From positions 7,535,701 to 7,599,700 of the forward strand of contig NC_080095.1 of NCBI RefSeq assembly GCF_950005125.1: a stretch of DNA of 64,000 nt, read 5' to 3'. The position numbers and the translations under genes were made by a program. The DNA is from Chionomys nivalis (lineage: Eukaryota; Chordata; Mammalia; Rodentia; Cricetidae). The notes beneath the pieces were generated by a model, which ran no database searches, had not been told where the DNA came from, and worked only from the letters and a program-made list of their open reading frames with translations. Below, one piece after another: positions 37,428-49,499 of the stretch (the stretch's first letter is position 1; each line of letters opens with the position of its first letter).

Positions 37428-37799
37428 TGTTGTCAGGGTTTCTGTCCTGCCCAATTTACACAGTCGTTAAGTCCCAAAGAAATCACAGAGAGGTCTACAT
37501 TACCTATAAACTGATTGACCCATTATATAATGCTTCTTATTAACTCTTATGACTTCTATTAACATATTATTAGCCAATTATTCTTAATTGTGTTAGCCAT
37601 ATGGTTTAGTATCTTTTTTAGAAAGGCAGTCACATCTTGCTTCTCTGTTTGGAAGAGGACTTTCCAGAATTCTCCTGTTCTCATTGACCCACTTCTACTT
37701 CCTGTCTGGTTGTCCCACTTATACTTCCTGTCTGGCTACTGGCCAATCACTGTTTGTTTAAAATATAATCGACAAAATACAGACCATGGTCCCACACCA
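37428..37799 (-). mobile_element. 5' LTR of the two-LTR element
   Basis: 372 bp, TGTTGTC to CCACACCA on +, the partner of 33635-34191. The minus-strand end is followed by a TGGTGCC primer-binding site. The presumed duplication outside the two LTRs (CTAAGT left, CTAGAT right) is not identical, so the insertion is old or the flanks have changed. Confidence 0.85.
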
Positions 37800-38490
37800 C
37801 TAGATTAATATTGTTCATCTGATATCCTGTAAAAGAACAGCTTCCTCCAAAGCACTGTTATGATCCTGAAGGCCCCGACTTCTAGATTTTTAGCAATTTT
37901 TGGATAACATATTTTGAGAACCAATTAACATTCTCTATAATATGAACCTGTTGTACTAAGGCAGTTTTATATACAACAGTTCTTACAGTAGTATTGAGTA
38001 TAGTAATGCCCAAATTAATGAAACATTAAGTAACTTAGGTCTATTAAGAACATTAGTAATTTCTTTTATAGCACATGTTAAACAAGTTCATCAGCCATAT
38101 ATCCCAGGTTCTGAAAATATTTCTGTAGATTTTTGATGATAATAAATGAATGACAAGGTACAATGTAATCCCTACTTCATGCTGAAATGAAAGTGTTGTA
38201 GTTGAGAATCCAAAACGTTTCAATGCTGTCAAAGTTCAGTAAATTCAGGTTGTTTCTCTCATTGTTCATGCTCTATAGGACCATCTGAGACTAGGGATAT
38301 GTAGTCTGTGAGGCTGGACAAGGGTATAGATTCTGAGGAAACAGCTAAAGTTGATCCTGGAGGTGTCTGTGGTTGATTTGAAACCTGTTGGAAGAGATAA
38401 ACTAGGGACAAAAGTAAAGTTAAGTAGTTCAGAAAAAAATTATGGTGGGATCATGGTCCTGGAAATGAGAAAGCAGATTTTCAATAATGC
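37800..38490. other. AT-rich DNA, possibly ERV-derived
   Basis: No intact frame. A stretch at 37965-38010 resembles 11130-11170. It may be ERV internal sequence unrelated to the nearby LTR, but I cannot assign it. Confidence 0.3.
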
Positions 38491-38495
38491 AGTGT

Positions 38496-38510
38496 TGAGA
38501 GAGAGGGGAG

Positions 38511-38567
<57 letters not shown>
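38496..38567 (+). repeat. (AG)n purine microsatellite
   Basis: About 70 bp of AG repeats with a few GG interruptions, ending seven bases before the target duplication of the next insertion. Confidence 0.92.
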
Positions 38568-38590
38568 GTCCCATTAAGAAAATAGGCTGA

Positions 38591-38667
38591 GGCTGGCCTC
38601 GAACTCGTGATCCTCCTGCCTCTGCCTCCTTCAGCAAATCCTACCGGCGTGCGCCACCACAACCGGC
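38591..38667 (-). ncRNA. 4.5S(H) RNA retrocopy, 3' truncated
   Basis: Read on the minus strand, this starts GCCGGTTGTGGTGGCGCACG. It has the internal ACGCCGGTAGGATTTGCTG that separates 4.5S(H) RNA from ordinary B1, then runs through the GAGTTCGAGGCCAGCC part. The last 15-20 bases of the RNA are missing. It joins directly to a 5'-truncated L1 in the opposite orientation, and both lie within one target duplication. It is a retrocopy, not an expressed array gene. Confidence 0.82.
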
Positions 38668-39985
38668 TAATACCCAAGAGATGCCCTATCATATGACAAA
38701 AGTATCTGTTCAACTATGTTCATAGCAGCATTGTTTGTAATAGCCAGAACCTGGAAACAACCTAGATGCCCTTCAATGGAGGAGTGGATGAAGAAAGTGT
38801 GGAATATATACATATTAGAGTACTACTCAGTGGTAAAAAACAATGACTTCTCGAATTTTGCATGCAAATGGATGGAAATAGAAAACACTATTCTGAGTGA
38901 GGTATCCCAGACCCAAAAAGAGGAACATGGGATGTACTCACTCATAATCGGTTTCTAGCCATAAATAAAGGACATTGAGCATATAATTTGTGATCCTAGA
39001 GAAGCTAAATAAGAAAGTGAACCCAAAGAAAATCGTATAGTCATCTGCCTGGAGAGGGGAAGTAGACAAGATTGCAGGGCAAAAACTGGGAACTTGCGGG
39101 TGAGGTGGCTTCGGGCTAAGGGGAAATGGGGTGAGAAACGTGAGAAGGGGAGGATGGGAGGAGCTCGGGGGATTGGGATGGGTGGGATATAGGAAGGGTG
39201 GATACGGGAGCAGTGAAGTATATATCCTAACTAAGGGAGCCATCTTAGGGTTGACAAGAGACTTGACTCTAGAGGGGCTCGCAGGTGTCCAGGGAGATGT
39301 CCCCAGCTGGTACATAGGGCAACTGAGGAGAGGGAACCTGAAATGACCCTATCCTATACTGATGAATATCTTACATATCACCTTAGAACCTTCATCTGGC
39401 GATGGATCGAGATAGAGACAGCGACTCAATTTGGAGCAATGGTCTGAGCTCTGAAGGTCCAAATGAGGAGCAGAAGGAGGGAGAACATGAGCAAGGAAGT
39501 CAGGACCACGAGGGGTGCACCCATCCACTGTGACAGTGGAACTGATTTATTGGGAGTCCACCAAGGCCAGCTCGACTGGGACTGAATAAGCATGGGTTGA
39601 AACTGGACTCTCTGAACATGGCAGACAATGAAGGCTGATGAGAAGCCAAGGACAATGGCACTAGGTTTCGATCCTAATACATGAACTGGCTTTGTGGGAG
39701 CTTAGCCTGTTTGGACGCTCACCTTCCTGGACCTAGATAGAAGTGGGCAGACCTTCGTCTTCCCGCAGGGCACGGAATTTGGACTGCTCTTCAGTATCGA
39801 GAGGGAGGGGGAATGGTGTGGGGGGAGGAGAAGAGGAGTGGGGATAGGGAAAGGGGAGTGGCGGGAGTGGGCAATATTTGGGAGGAGGGGGAGGGAAATG
39901 GGAAACAGGGACAGGTGGAAATTTTAATTAAAAAAGAATAAAAATAATAATAAAAAAATAAAATAAATAAAAAATAATTTCACAT
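38668..39985 (+). mobile_element. 5'-truncated L1 joined to the 4.5S(H) copy
   Basis: Sense L1 holding the ORF2 C-terminal end (38716-38958 encodes EEWMKKVWNIYILEYYSVV), the full 3' UTR and an A-rich tail. The target duplication TTAAGAAAATAGGCTGA occurs at 38574-38590 and 39986-40002, outside both the 4.5S(H) part and the L1, so the two were inserted together. Confidence 0.9.
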
Positions 39986-40002
39986 TTAAGAAAATAGGCT
40001 GA

Positions 40003-40426
40003 TGGGAAACAAATCACAGCTTGGTGGTACTTTTCTTAAGTTTTTCATGACCTATGGGTGTTTATGAATATAAATTGACCTTTTGAAACCTATAAAGACC
40101 TTCATCAAGAGACAACAGTTCCTTAACATTCTTATTATTTATGGTATTTTATTATTTGTGGCATTAATAGTGGCAGTATTTTGTCAGAACCAGAATCATA
40201 GTTTATCATATTTTATCAATTACTGTCAATTAGCGTTGGAGTCCCAATGTAACAGCAGAACAGCAATTGAAAAAAATCGGAATATGTTTCTTGTTTATAC
40301 ACCTCAAATCACTTTTGTATAATTACTTAAACTTCTCATCATCACATCTTTATTATCTACTTTTATCTATCTCAATAACGTTCATTTCACTTATCCTAAA
40401 TTATTTTTTTCTTCCCAAATCATTTT
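40003..40426. other. AT-rich DNA, nothing recognised
   Basis: Sequence between two L1 copies, with no gene or repeat that I can name. Confidence 0.4.
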
Positions 40427-41418
40427 TTTCTTTTTTTAATTTTTATTCTTTTCTAATTAAAATTTCCACCTGCTCCCCATTTCCCATTTCCCTCCCCTCC
40501 TCCCAAATATTGCCCCCTCCCCCCACTCCCCTCCCCCTATCCCCACTCCTCTTCTCCTCCCCCCACACCATTTCCCCTCCCTCTCGATACTGAAGAGCAG
40601 TCCAAATTCTCTGCCTTGCGGGAAGCCGAAGGTCTTCTATCTGTGTCCAGGAAGGTGAGCATCTAAACAGGCTAAGCTCCCACATAGCCAGTTCATGTAT
40701 TAGGATCGAAACCTAGTGCCATTGTCCTTGGCTTCTCATCAGCCTTCATTGTCCGCCATGCTCAGAGAGTCCAGTTTCAACCCATGCTTCTTCAGTCCCA
40801 GACCAGCTGGCCTTGGTGGGCTCCCAATAAATCAGTTCCACTGTCACAGTGGGTGGGTGCATCCCTACTGGTCCTGGTTTCCTTGCTCATGTTCTCCCTC
40901 CTTCTGCTCCTCATTTGGACCTTAATAGCTCAGACTCTTGCTCCAAACTGAGACTCTGTCTCTACCTCGATCCATCGCCAGATGAAGGTTCTAAGGTGAT
41001 ATGCAAGATATTCATCAGTACAGGATAGGGTCATTTCAGGTTCCCTCTCCTTAGTTGCCCAAGGTACCAGCTGGGGACATCTCCCTGGACACCTGCGAAC
41101 CCCTCTAGAGTCAAGTTTCTTGTCAACCCTAAGATGGCTCCCTTAGTTAGGATATATACTTCGCTGCTCCTGTATCCTCCCTTCCTATATCCCAACCATC
41201 CCAATCCCCCGAGCTCCTCCCATCCTTCCCTTCTCATGTTTCTCATCCCATTTCCCCTTTGCCCCATGCCACCTCACCCGCAAATTCCCAGTTTTTGCCC
41301 TGCAATCTTGTCTACTTCCCCTCTCCAGGCAGATGACTATATGATTTTCTTTGGGTTCACTTTCTTATTTAGCTTCTCTAGGATCACAAATTGTATGCTC
41401 AATGTCCTTTATTTATGG

Positions 41419-44400
41419 CTAGAAACCGATTATGAGTGAGTACATCCCATGTTCCTCTTTTTGGGTCTGGGATACCTCACTCAGGATAGTGTTTTCTATT
41501 TCCATCCATTTGCACGCAAAATTCGAGAAGTCATTGTTTTTTACCACTGAGTAGTACTCTAATATGTATATATTCCATACTTTCTTCATCCATTCCTCCA
41601 TTGAAGGGCATCTAGGTTGTTTCCAGGTTTTGGCTATTACAAACAATGCTGCTATGAACATAGTTGAACAGATACTTTTGTCATTTGATGGGGCATCTCT
41701 TGGGTATATTCCCAATAGTGGTATTACTGGATCTTGGGGTAGGTTGATCCCAAATTTCCTGAGAAATCGCCACACTGATTTCCAAAGTGGTTGCACAAGT
41801 TTGCATTCCCACCAGCAATGAATGAGTGTGCCCCTTTCTCCACAACCTCTCCAGCAAAGGCTATCATTGGTGTTTTTGATTTTAGCCATTCTGACAGGTG
41901 TAAGATGGTATCACAAAGTTGTTTTAATTTGCATTTCCCTTATCGCTAAGGAGGTTGAGCATGACCTTAAGTGTCTTTTGGCCATTTGAATTTCTTCTGT
42001 TGAGAATTCTCTGTTCAGTTCAGTGCCCCATTTTTTAATTGGGTTCATTAGCATTTTAAAGTCTAGTTTCTTGAGTTCTTTATATATTTTGGAGATCAGA
42101 CCTTTGTCTGTTGCAGGGTTGGTGAAGATCTTCTCCCAGTCAGTGGGTTGCCTTTTGGTCTTAGTGACAGTGTCCTTTGCTTTACAGAAGCTACTCAGTT
42201 TCAGGAGGTCCCATTTATTCAATGTTGTCCTTAATGTCTGTGCTGCTGGGGATAAATGTAGGAAATGATCTCCTGTACCCATATGTTGTAGAGTACTTCC
42301 CACTTTTTCTTCTATCAGGTTCAGTGTGTTCAGACTCATATTGAGGTCTTTAATCCATTTGGACTTGAGTTTTGTGCATGGTGATAGATATGGATCTATT
42401 TTCATTCTTCTACACGTTGATAACCAGTTCTGCCAGCACCATTTGTTGAAGATGCTCTCTTTTTTCCATTGAATACTTTTAGCTCCTTTATCAAAAATTA
42501 GGTGTTCATATGTTTGTGGGTTAAAATCGGGGTCTTCTACTCGGTTTCATTGATCGACTTCTCTGTTTTTATGCCAATACCAAGCTGTTTTCAATACTGA
42601 GGCTCTGTAATAGACTTTGAGGTCAGGGATGGTAATGCCTCCAGACGATCCTTTATTATATAAGATTGTTTTGGCTATCCTGGGTTTTTTGTTTTTCTAT
42701 ATAAAGTTGATTATTGTCCTCTCCAGATCTGTGAAGAATGTTGATGGGATTTTAATGGGGATTGCATTAAATCTATAAATTGCCCTTGTTAGAATTGCCA
42801 TTTTTATTATGTTGATCCTCCCAATCCAAGAGCAAGGGAGATCCTTCCATTTTCTGGTATCCTCCTCAATTTCTTTCTTCATAGACTTAAAGTTCTTGTC
42901 AAATAGATCCTTTACTTCTTTGGTTAGAGTTACCCCAAGATATTTTATGCTATTTGTGGCTATCGTGAAGGGTGATGCTTCTCTGATTTCCATCTCTGCT
43001 TCCTTATCCTTTGTTTATAGGAGGGCAAATGATTTTTTGGAATTGATCTTGTATACTGCAATGCTACTAAAGTTGTTTATCAGCTGAAGGAGTTCTTTGC
43101 TGGAGTTTTTGGGGTCGCTTATGTACACTATCATATCATCTGCAAATAATGAAAGTTTAACTTCTTCCTTTCCAATTTGAATCCCTTTGATCCCCTTATG
43201 TTGTCTTATTGCTATTGCTAGAATTTCAAGCACTATATTAAAGAGGTATGGAGAGAGTGGACAACCTTGTCGTGTTCCTGATTTTAGTGGAATAGCTTTG
43301 AGTTTCTCTCCATTTAATTTGATGTTAGCTGAAGGCTTGCTATAAATAGCTTTTATTATACTTAGGAACGACCTTTGTATTCCTAATCTCTCTAAGACCT
43401 TTATCATAAAGGGATGTTGAATTTTGTCAAATGCTTTTTCAGCATCTAGTGAAATGATCATATTTTTTTTTCTTTCAGTTTATTTATATGATGGATTACA
43501 TTGATAGATTTTCGTATGTTGAACCAGCCCTGCATCTCTAGGAAGAAGCCTACTTGATCATAATGGATAATTTTTCTAATGTGTTCTTGGATCGGTTTGC
43601 CAGTATTTTATTGAGTATTTTTGTGTCGATGTTCATGAGTGAGATTGGCCTGTAGTTCTCTTTCTTGGTTGTGTCTTTGTGTGGTTTTGGTATCAGAGTA
43701 ACTGCAGCTTCATAAAAGGAATTTGGCAACGACTTCTCTGTTTCAATATTGTGAAATACATTAAGGAGTATGGGTATTAGGTCTTCTTGGAAGTTCTGGT
43801 AGAATTCTGCATTGAAGCCGTCTGGACCTGGGCTTTTTTTGGTGGGGAGGTTTTTTATACCAACTTCTAATTCTTCGCGACTAACAGGTCTATTTAGATT
43901 GTTCACCTGGTCCTGGTTTAACTTTGGTATATGGTACTTATCTAAAAAAGTGTCCATTTCTTTTACATTTTCCAATTTTGTGGCATACAGGTTTTTGTAG
44001 TAAGATCTAATGATTCTCCCAATTTCCTCTGTGTCTGTGGTTATGTCTCCCTTTTCGTTTCTGATTTTGTTAATTTGCGTATTCTCTCTCCGCCGTTTGA
44101 TTAGTTTGGAAAGGGGTTTATCAATCTTATTGATTTTTTCCAAGAACCAGCTTTTTGTTTCATTGATTCTTTGGATTGTTTTCTGTGTTTCTATTTTGTT
44201 GATTTCAGCCCTCAATTTGATTATTTCCAGTCTTCTACTTCTCCTAGGTGAGTCTGCTTCTTTTTTTCTAAAGCTTTCAGGTGGGCTGTTAAGTCTCCAA
44301 TGTGTGCTTTCTCCATTTTCTTTAAGTGGGCACTTAATGCTATGAACTTTCCTCTTAGCACTGCTTTCATAGTGTCCCATAGGTTTGAGTATGTTGAGTC

Positions 44401-45336
44401 TTCGTTTTCATTGAATTCAAGAACGACTTTAATTTCTTTCTTTATTTCTTCCTTGATCCAGGTGTGGTTCAGTAGTTGACTGTCCAGTTTCTATGAGTTC
44501 ATAGGCTTTCTGGGGATAGCATTGTTATTGAATTCTAACTTTAATGCATGGTGATCTGATAAGACACAGGTGGTTACCGATATTTTTTTGTAACTGTGTA
44601 AGTTTGCTTTGTTACCGAGTATGTGGTCTATTTTCGAGAAGGTTCCATGAGCTGCAGAGAAGAAGGTATATTCTTTCCTATTTGGGTGGAATGTTCTATA
44701 GATGTCTGTTAAGTCCATTTGATTCATTACCTCCATTAATCCTTTTATTTCTCTGTTAGGTTTCTGTCTGATTGACCTGTCCATTGGTGAGAGAGGAGTG
44801 TTGAAATCTCCTACTATTAGTGTGTGTGGTTTGATGACTGCTTTGAGTTTTAGTAATGTTTCTTTTACATACGTGGGTGATTTTATATTAGGGGCATATA
44901 TATTCAGGTTTGAGACTTCATCCTGTTGAATTGTTCCTGTTATGAGTAAAAAATGTCCCTCTCCATCTCTTTTGATTGATTTTAGTTTGAAGTCATCTTT
45001 CTTAGAAATTAGTATGGCCACACCTGCTTGTTTCTTAGGTCCGTTTGCTTGATAAACCTTTTCCCAGCCCTTTACTCTGAGTAGATGTCTGTCTTTGTGG
45101 TTGAGGTGTGTTTCTTGTAAGCAGCAGAATGTTGGATCCTGTTTTCGTATCCAATCTGTTAGCCTGTGCCTCTTTATAGGTGAGTTGAGTCCATTGATAT
45201 TAAGTGATATTAATGACCAGTGGCTGTTAACTCCGGTCATTTTTCCTTTCTTTCTTTTAGTAGTAGAGTTTGTGTGTTTCCCTTCTTCAAGTTGTGCTGG
45301 TAAAGGGTCATTAGATGTCTGAGTTATTGTGGGCAT
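41419..45336 (-). pseudogene. L1 ORF2 (endonuclease-reverse transcriptase), broken
   Basis: ORF2p nicks target DNA and reverse-transcribes L1 RNA. The apurinic-type endonuclease (44491-45336) is open, with LNINGLNS, QETH, GDFNT and SDHH motifs. It ends in a TAG at 44491-44493, where a neighbouring copy suggests a tryptophan TGG. The RT follows in pieces: 43550-44380 (PGPDGFNAEFYQ, LIPKP), 43015-43461 (LFADDMIVYI, the catalytic aspartates), 42697-42993, 41911-42405 and the Cys-rich end 41419-41889 (CWRGCGERGTLIHCWWEC). At least four further breaks separate them, so no full protein can be made. The first ATG overlaps the ORF1 end by 26 bases. Confidence 0.93.
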
Positions 45337-46414
45337 TGTTGGACTCCTTGGTTTGTGATTTTCCTTCTATTACTTTCTGTAGGTCTGGATTTGTTGCTAC
45401 GTATTGTTTAAATTTGTTTTTATCCTGGAAAATTTTGTTTTCTCCATTTATAGTGAACGAAAGCTTGGCTGGGTATAGTAGTCTGGGCTTGCATCCATGG
45501 TCTCTTAGTTTCTGCAGTACATCTATCCAGGACCTTCTGGCTTTCATGGTTTCCATAGAGAAATCAGGTGTAAGTCTGATAGGTTTACCTTTATAGGTAA
45601 CTTGACCTTTTTCCTTTGCAGCTATTAATATTCTTTCTTTATTCTTTATGTTTTGTGTTTTGATTATTATATGCCGAGGAGATGTTTTTTTTTTTTTTTG
45701 ATCCAGTCGATTCAGTGTTCTGTATGCTTCTTGAACCTTCAAAGAAATATCTTTCTTAAGGTTGGGAAAGTTTTCTTCTATAATTTTATTGAATATATTT
45801 TCTGGACCATTGAGCTGTACTTCTTCTCCTTCTTCTATCCCTATTATTCTTAGGTTTGGTCTTTTTATTGTGTCCCAGATTTCCTGAATGTTTTGTGATG
45901 AGAATTTGTTGGTTATGCTGTTTTCCTTGATCAGAGTGTTTATTTTCTCTATGGTATCTTCAGTGTCTGAGATTCTTTCTTCTATCTTTTGTAATCTGTT
46001 GGTGGTACTTGTCTCTGTAGTTCCTGTTCGTTTATCCAAATTTTGCATCTCCATCCTTCCCTCGGTTTGTGTTTTCTTTATTACTTCAACTTCATTCTTC
46101 AAGTCTTGAACCGTTTCCCTTACCTGTTTGATTACTTTTTCTTGTTTCTCTTGGTTTTCTTGGGTATCTTTGAGAGATTTATTCATTTCCTCTACCTTTT
46201 TGTTTGTAATCTCTAATTGATTATGGCAGTTTTTCACCTGTTTAAGGTCCTCTATTATTTTCATAAAATTCACTTTTGAGTCGAATTCTTCTAATACTTC
46301 TGGATTAGGGTGTACACTTCTCATTTCGGGATTCCTGGATTCTGGTGATGTCACGTTGCCTTTCAAGTTGTTGGGGGAATTCTTGCATTGGCGCCTGCCC
46401 ATCTTTTCCTTCAA
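45311..46414 (-). CDS. L1 ORF1 protein, intact
   Basis: A 367-codon open frame for the L1 RNA-binding chaperone, which trimerises and packages L1 RNA. In order it has a basic, polar N-terminus (residues 1-50) and a long coiled coil with heptad-like leucines (about 55-180, including QEKQEKVIKQVRETVQDLKN). An RRM follows, starting at PNLRIIGIEEGEE (about 185-270), then a C-terminal domain with RRSWIDVLQKLRDHGCKPRL (about 300-320). Length and order match other L1 ORF1 proteins. It is the only L1 frame in the window with no stop. Confidence 0.93.
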   Translation of the reverse strand: MKEKMGRRQCKNSPNNLKGNVTSPESRNPEMRSVHPNPEVLEEFDSKVNFMKIIEDLKQVKNCHNQLEITNKKVEEMNKSLKDTQENQEKQEKVIKQVRETVQDLKNEVEVIKKTQTEGRMEMQNLDKRTGTTETSTTNRLQKIEERISDTEDTIEKINTLIKENSITNKFSSQNIQEIWDTIKRPNLRIIGIEEGEEVQLNGPENIFNKIIEENFPNLKKDISLKVQEAYRTLNRLDQKKKKTSPRHIIIKTQNIKNKERILIAAKEKGQVTYKGKPIRLTPDFSMETMKARRSWIDVLQKLRDHGCKPRLLYPAKLSFTINGENKIFQDKNKFKQYVATNPDLQKVIEGKSQTKESNNAHNNSDI

Positions 46415-47267
46415 ATGGAGCCAGGAGAGGCCTGGTGTCTTGGACCAGTCTTTGCTGTGACTAACTCTCGGTGTATCTCCTCAGTGTAGGGGCAGGAACC
46501 GTTCCCTTGCAGATGAACTCCTCAACACCAAAACAGGGATGCCTGGTACTCCAATGACCCGTGGAAAGAAGGCCGAATGCAAGGTGTACGGTGGGGTCGA
46601 ATAGAACACAGGCAACACTGCAGTACAAGCTGGAGGTGCCTCTGCTCCCTTTCGGGGGTTGCTGAGGCCTGCCCGCTAGGCAGGCACTCACTGCTCTGGT
46701 TGGGTAGCCTTAGTGTAGGGGAGTTTGTGCTCTCTACCTGGACAGTCTGCCCCAGGCTAAAACACACTCACCCGTCCAGATGCAACTTCTCAGCACTTAC
46801 ACAGGGACTCCTGGTAGCCCCAATGAGCCAGGGACCAAGGGAGGTAGGGGGCAGGCAGAGCAGGTCCAGTAGAGCACAGCAGACACTGCAGCCCCAGCAG
46901 CAGGGGCCGCGTTCCCTGGCGGGGACCTTGAGGCCTGCCCTCTAGTCAGGCACTCACTGCTCTGGGTTCGTAGCCTTAGTGAAAGGGCAGGAAACTGTTC
47001 CACAGCAAAGGACCTTGCAGACAAGGCAGGCTTGGGGTTGGGGGTGGGGGTGTGTGTGTAGGAAAAAGAGCCCTGCAGCAGGAGCTGGGGGAGGGGCGTT
47101 TGTGCTCTCTACCGGGACAGTCCGCCCCAGGATAGCACACACTCACCCATCCAGATGGAGCTTCTCAGCACCTACACAGCGACTCCTGGTAGCCCCAATG
47201 AGCCAGGGACCAAGGGAGGTAGGGGGCAGGCAGTGCAGGTCCAGTAGAGCACAGCAGACACTCAGAG

Positions 47268-47780
47268 GCAGAAATTTTTAATAAAAATAAAAGAAACATG
47301 GGTAACGGGAAGTAAAGCATGCATTAAAAAGTTTGTAGTAGATGGGAAAGTGTACTGTGACATGCTGTCCACTGGATATGACATGGCGTATGTACACATC
47401 AATGCATAGCACCCGTGCTTGCCGTGCACGAGATCAGGCAGTCAAAAGTCCATCATGTAAAGGGGATGTGCTGCCAAAACCCACTGCGGGCTGAGGAGCT
47501 ATTGGCAATTGATAACTGATGAGGGAGGGAAAATCACCTCTCTTTGGGAATGTGACAGCTGTAGGTTGCCTATGGTTCAGTAGATGTCTCCTTCACAGCC
47601 ATTTGTCTTTGATCAGCCTCGATCAGACTCATGGGGCTACTAAAACAAAAGTAAACTGAAGACAAGGTTTGTCAAGGATACAGACTTGTAGGTCCCAGAG
47701 GAAGTTGATATTAGGCAATAGAGGCGGATAAAACCAAAATTATTGTAAATATGTAAGCAATTTTCAAAGGGTCAATAAAA
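47268..47780 (+). mobile_element. Old L1 3' UTR remnant
   Basis: Beyond the young L1 a short A-rich L1 tail is seen (47268-47305). The stretch at about 47490-47600 resembles an older rodent L1 3' UTR on + (GAGCTATTGGCAATTGAT and the CTCTCTTTGGGAATGTGAC region). It is diverged and non-coding. Confidence 0.5.
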
Positions 47781-49499
47781 CTCTTATCTAAGAAAAAAAA
47801 AGAAAAATAGCTGTTTTCTTGTTATCAATGAAAACAAGCCCCAGTCAGAGGATAAAGACAAAATGAAACCTGGAGTTAAGAGTGAATGAGAAATGCTAGA
47901 AACCAATGTCTGCATGTATTCAAGTAAATTTCCTTCTCGTGTTCACAGATATTACACCGTCTCACATGTATTATGACCCTCATATTTGTTTAACATAGGA
48001 GAAGAAGCTCAGATCATCTCATCAAAATCTTACAGCGTCCAGCCATTTGTGAGTGGATTTCATGATGAGAGGAGTGTGTCTGTGTAATTCCATACTGCTT
48101 TGGCTGGAAATGACTCTTTTCCACTGCCACCCATGACAGCCATTAGTGTGACCTCATACTGGAGAAGCAAGTGCTCCATTGTACACATTACCAAGAAGAA
48201 CAGATAACGTGAAATGCTGAGATAAACTGATACAGAACTCTGAATTTTAGGGAGATCTGACCCTATATAGTGGGTAGCAGGTGTTGCCTTAAGGGTGTTT
48301 TGCTGTGACCTAACAATCCACAGGACACCATATCAATCCTGACAAGTTATAGAAAAGAATCCATGCATCTGGTGTTTTTTCCCTGCTTACAAAAACCCCC
48401 AAAATTGTAGTAAAAGGTAATAGAATATCATTTCTTTGGCTCATATTTTTGTTTGAATATAGTTAACTACATTTCATATTATCAAACACATGCATACAAA
48501 ATCTGGCATAGTGCTATTGCTATTGACTTCTCACATTTGTGGGAGTATTTTCGAAAGGTATCCATCATTGGTGAAAATGTTTAACTCCTTAAAAGTTTTA
48601 CTAACATGTGTTCTGCCTAGGAATAAAAGGTTGCTGAGCTTGAAATGGCAGACAGAGAAAAAAAGCTGTGTAAGAATCCTCTATACATGAGCGTCCTTTG
48701 CTAAAAGATTTCCTTTCTCCACTCACTTCTTAAATGCATGTAAATGTGGAATAAGAAACAGATTAAGTTACAGCAATTGTTGCCCTGAATTTTTTTTCTG
48801 TCTTTAAGTCCATTTATTTGGCTCAATGGATTTGTTGACACACACATATCAAACATCCCTCCACTACCAAGATAAGGCATACTTGGCTATGATGGTTCAT
48901 ATTTTGATGTATGTATGCATTTGATTTCCAGGTACCTTGTTTAAAAATAATGAATATTTTGTAATTATTTTACATTCAGACTACAGTTTCCCTTCCCTCA
49001 CCTCTTCTTGTTGCCTCCCCCATTTCCCCACTGTACCCCCATTCACTTCTCTTCTGTTTCAGTTCAGAAAGCTTTCCCTTGGTTTCTATCTCCTTCTCAA
49101 TGTGAATATTTTTTTCTAATGTGATCATCACAGTGGTCCCACACCTTTCAGCTAATTCCTGTATTTGAGTATTCCAGGCATTCATTCACGGATGCAAGAG
49201 GGGCTGCATTTGATATCAAGACACATTGTGCTTCTGACTTCTGACAACTCAAATAAAATACCAAATATAAAACTAGACATCTATGAACTGTTTGTTATTT
49301 CCAAACATTTTGTTATAGAAAAACATTGTAATTTAGTGTTCTACACAGTCCTCTGCTCCCAATAACCTGAGTGTTTTGTCATCCCACATTCATTCTATAA
49401 GATCTACAGTTGTACTTTTTACTTACACTTCAAAATCCTAGAGTTAAAATTAGCTTTTTTATAATACTTAATTTCAGTTTACCCTACAGAAAGTCCTTT

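Larger units (their letters stand above)
40427..47267 (-). mobile_element. Near full-length L1 with GC-rich 5' UTR repeats
   Basis: About 6.8 kb on the minus strand. It comprises the 3' UTR (40427-41418), ORF2 (41419-45336, broken), intact ORF1 (45311-46414) and a GC-rich 5' UTR (46415-47267). The 5' UTR contains partly repeated units, since the blocks at 46795-46880 and 47175-47255 are nearly the same and the TAGCCTTAGTG phrase recurs at about 46705 and 46970. Tandem 5' monomers are a known promoter design of rodent L1. It was a complete, recently mobile element but is now dead through ORF2 damage. Confidence 0.93.

Noticed and set aside
44010..44345. Hydrophobic plus-strand frame of 111 codons (and similar at 54758-55282)
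   Set aside because: They are antisense to L1 ORF2; both L1 copies give the same hydrophobic shadow.
46577..47281. Several frames of 75-122 codons on both strands near 46.5-47.3 kb
   Set aside because: They fall within the GC-rich L1 5' UTR, where stop codons are rare. Frames in the sister L1 differ.
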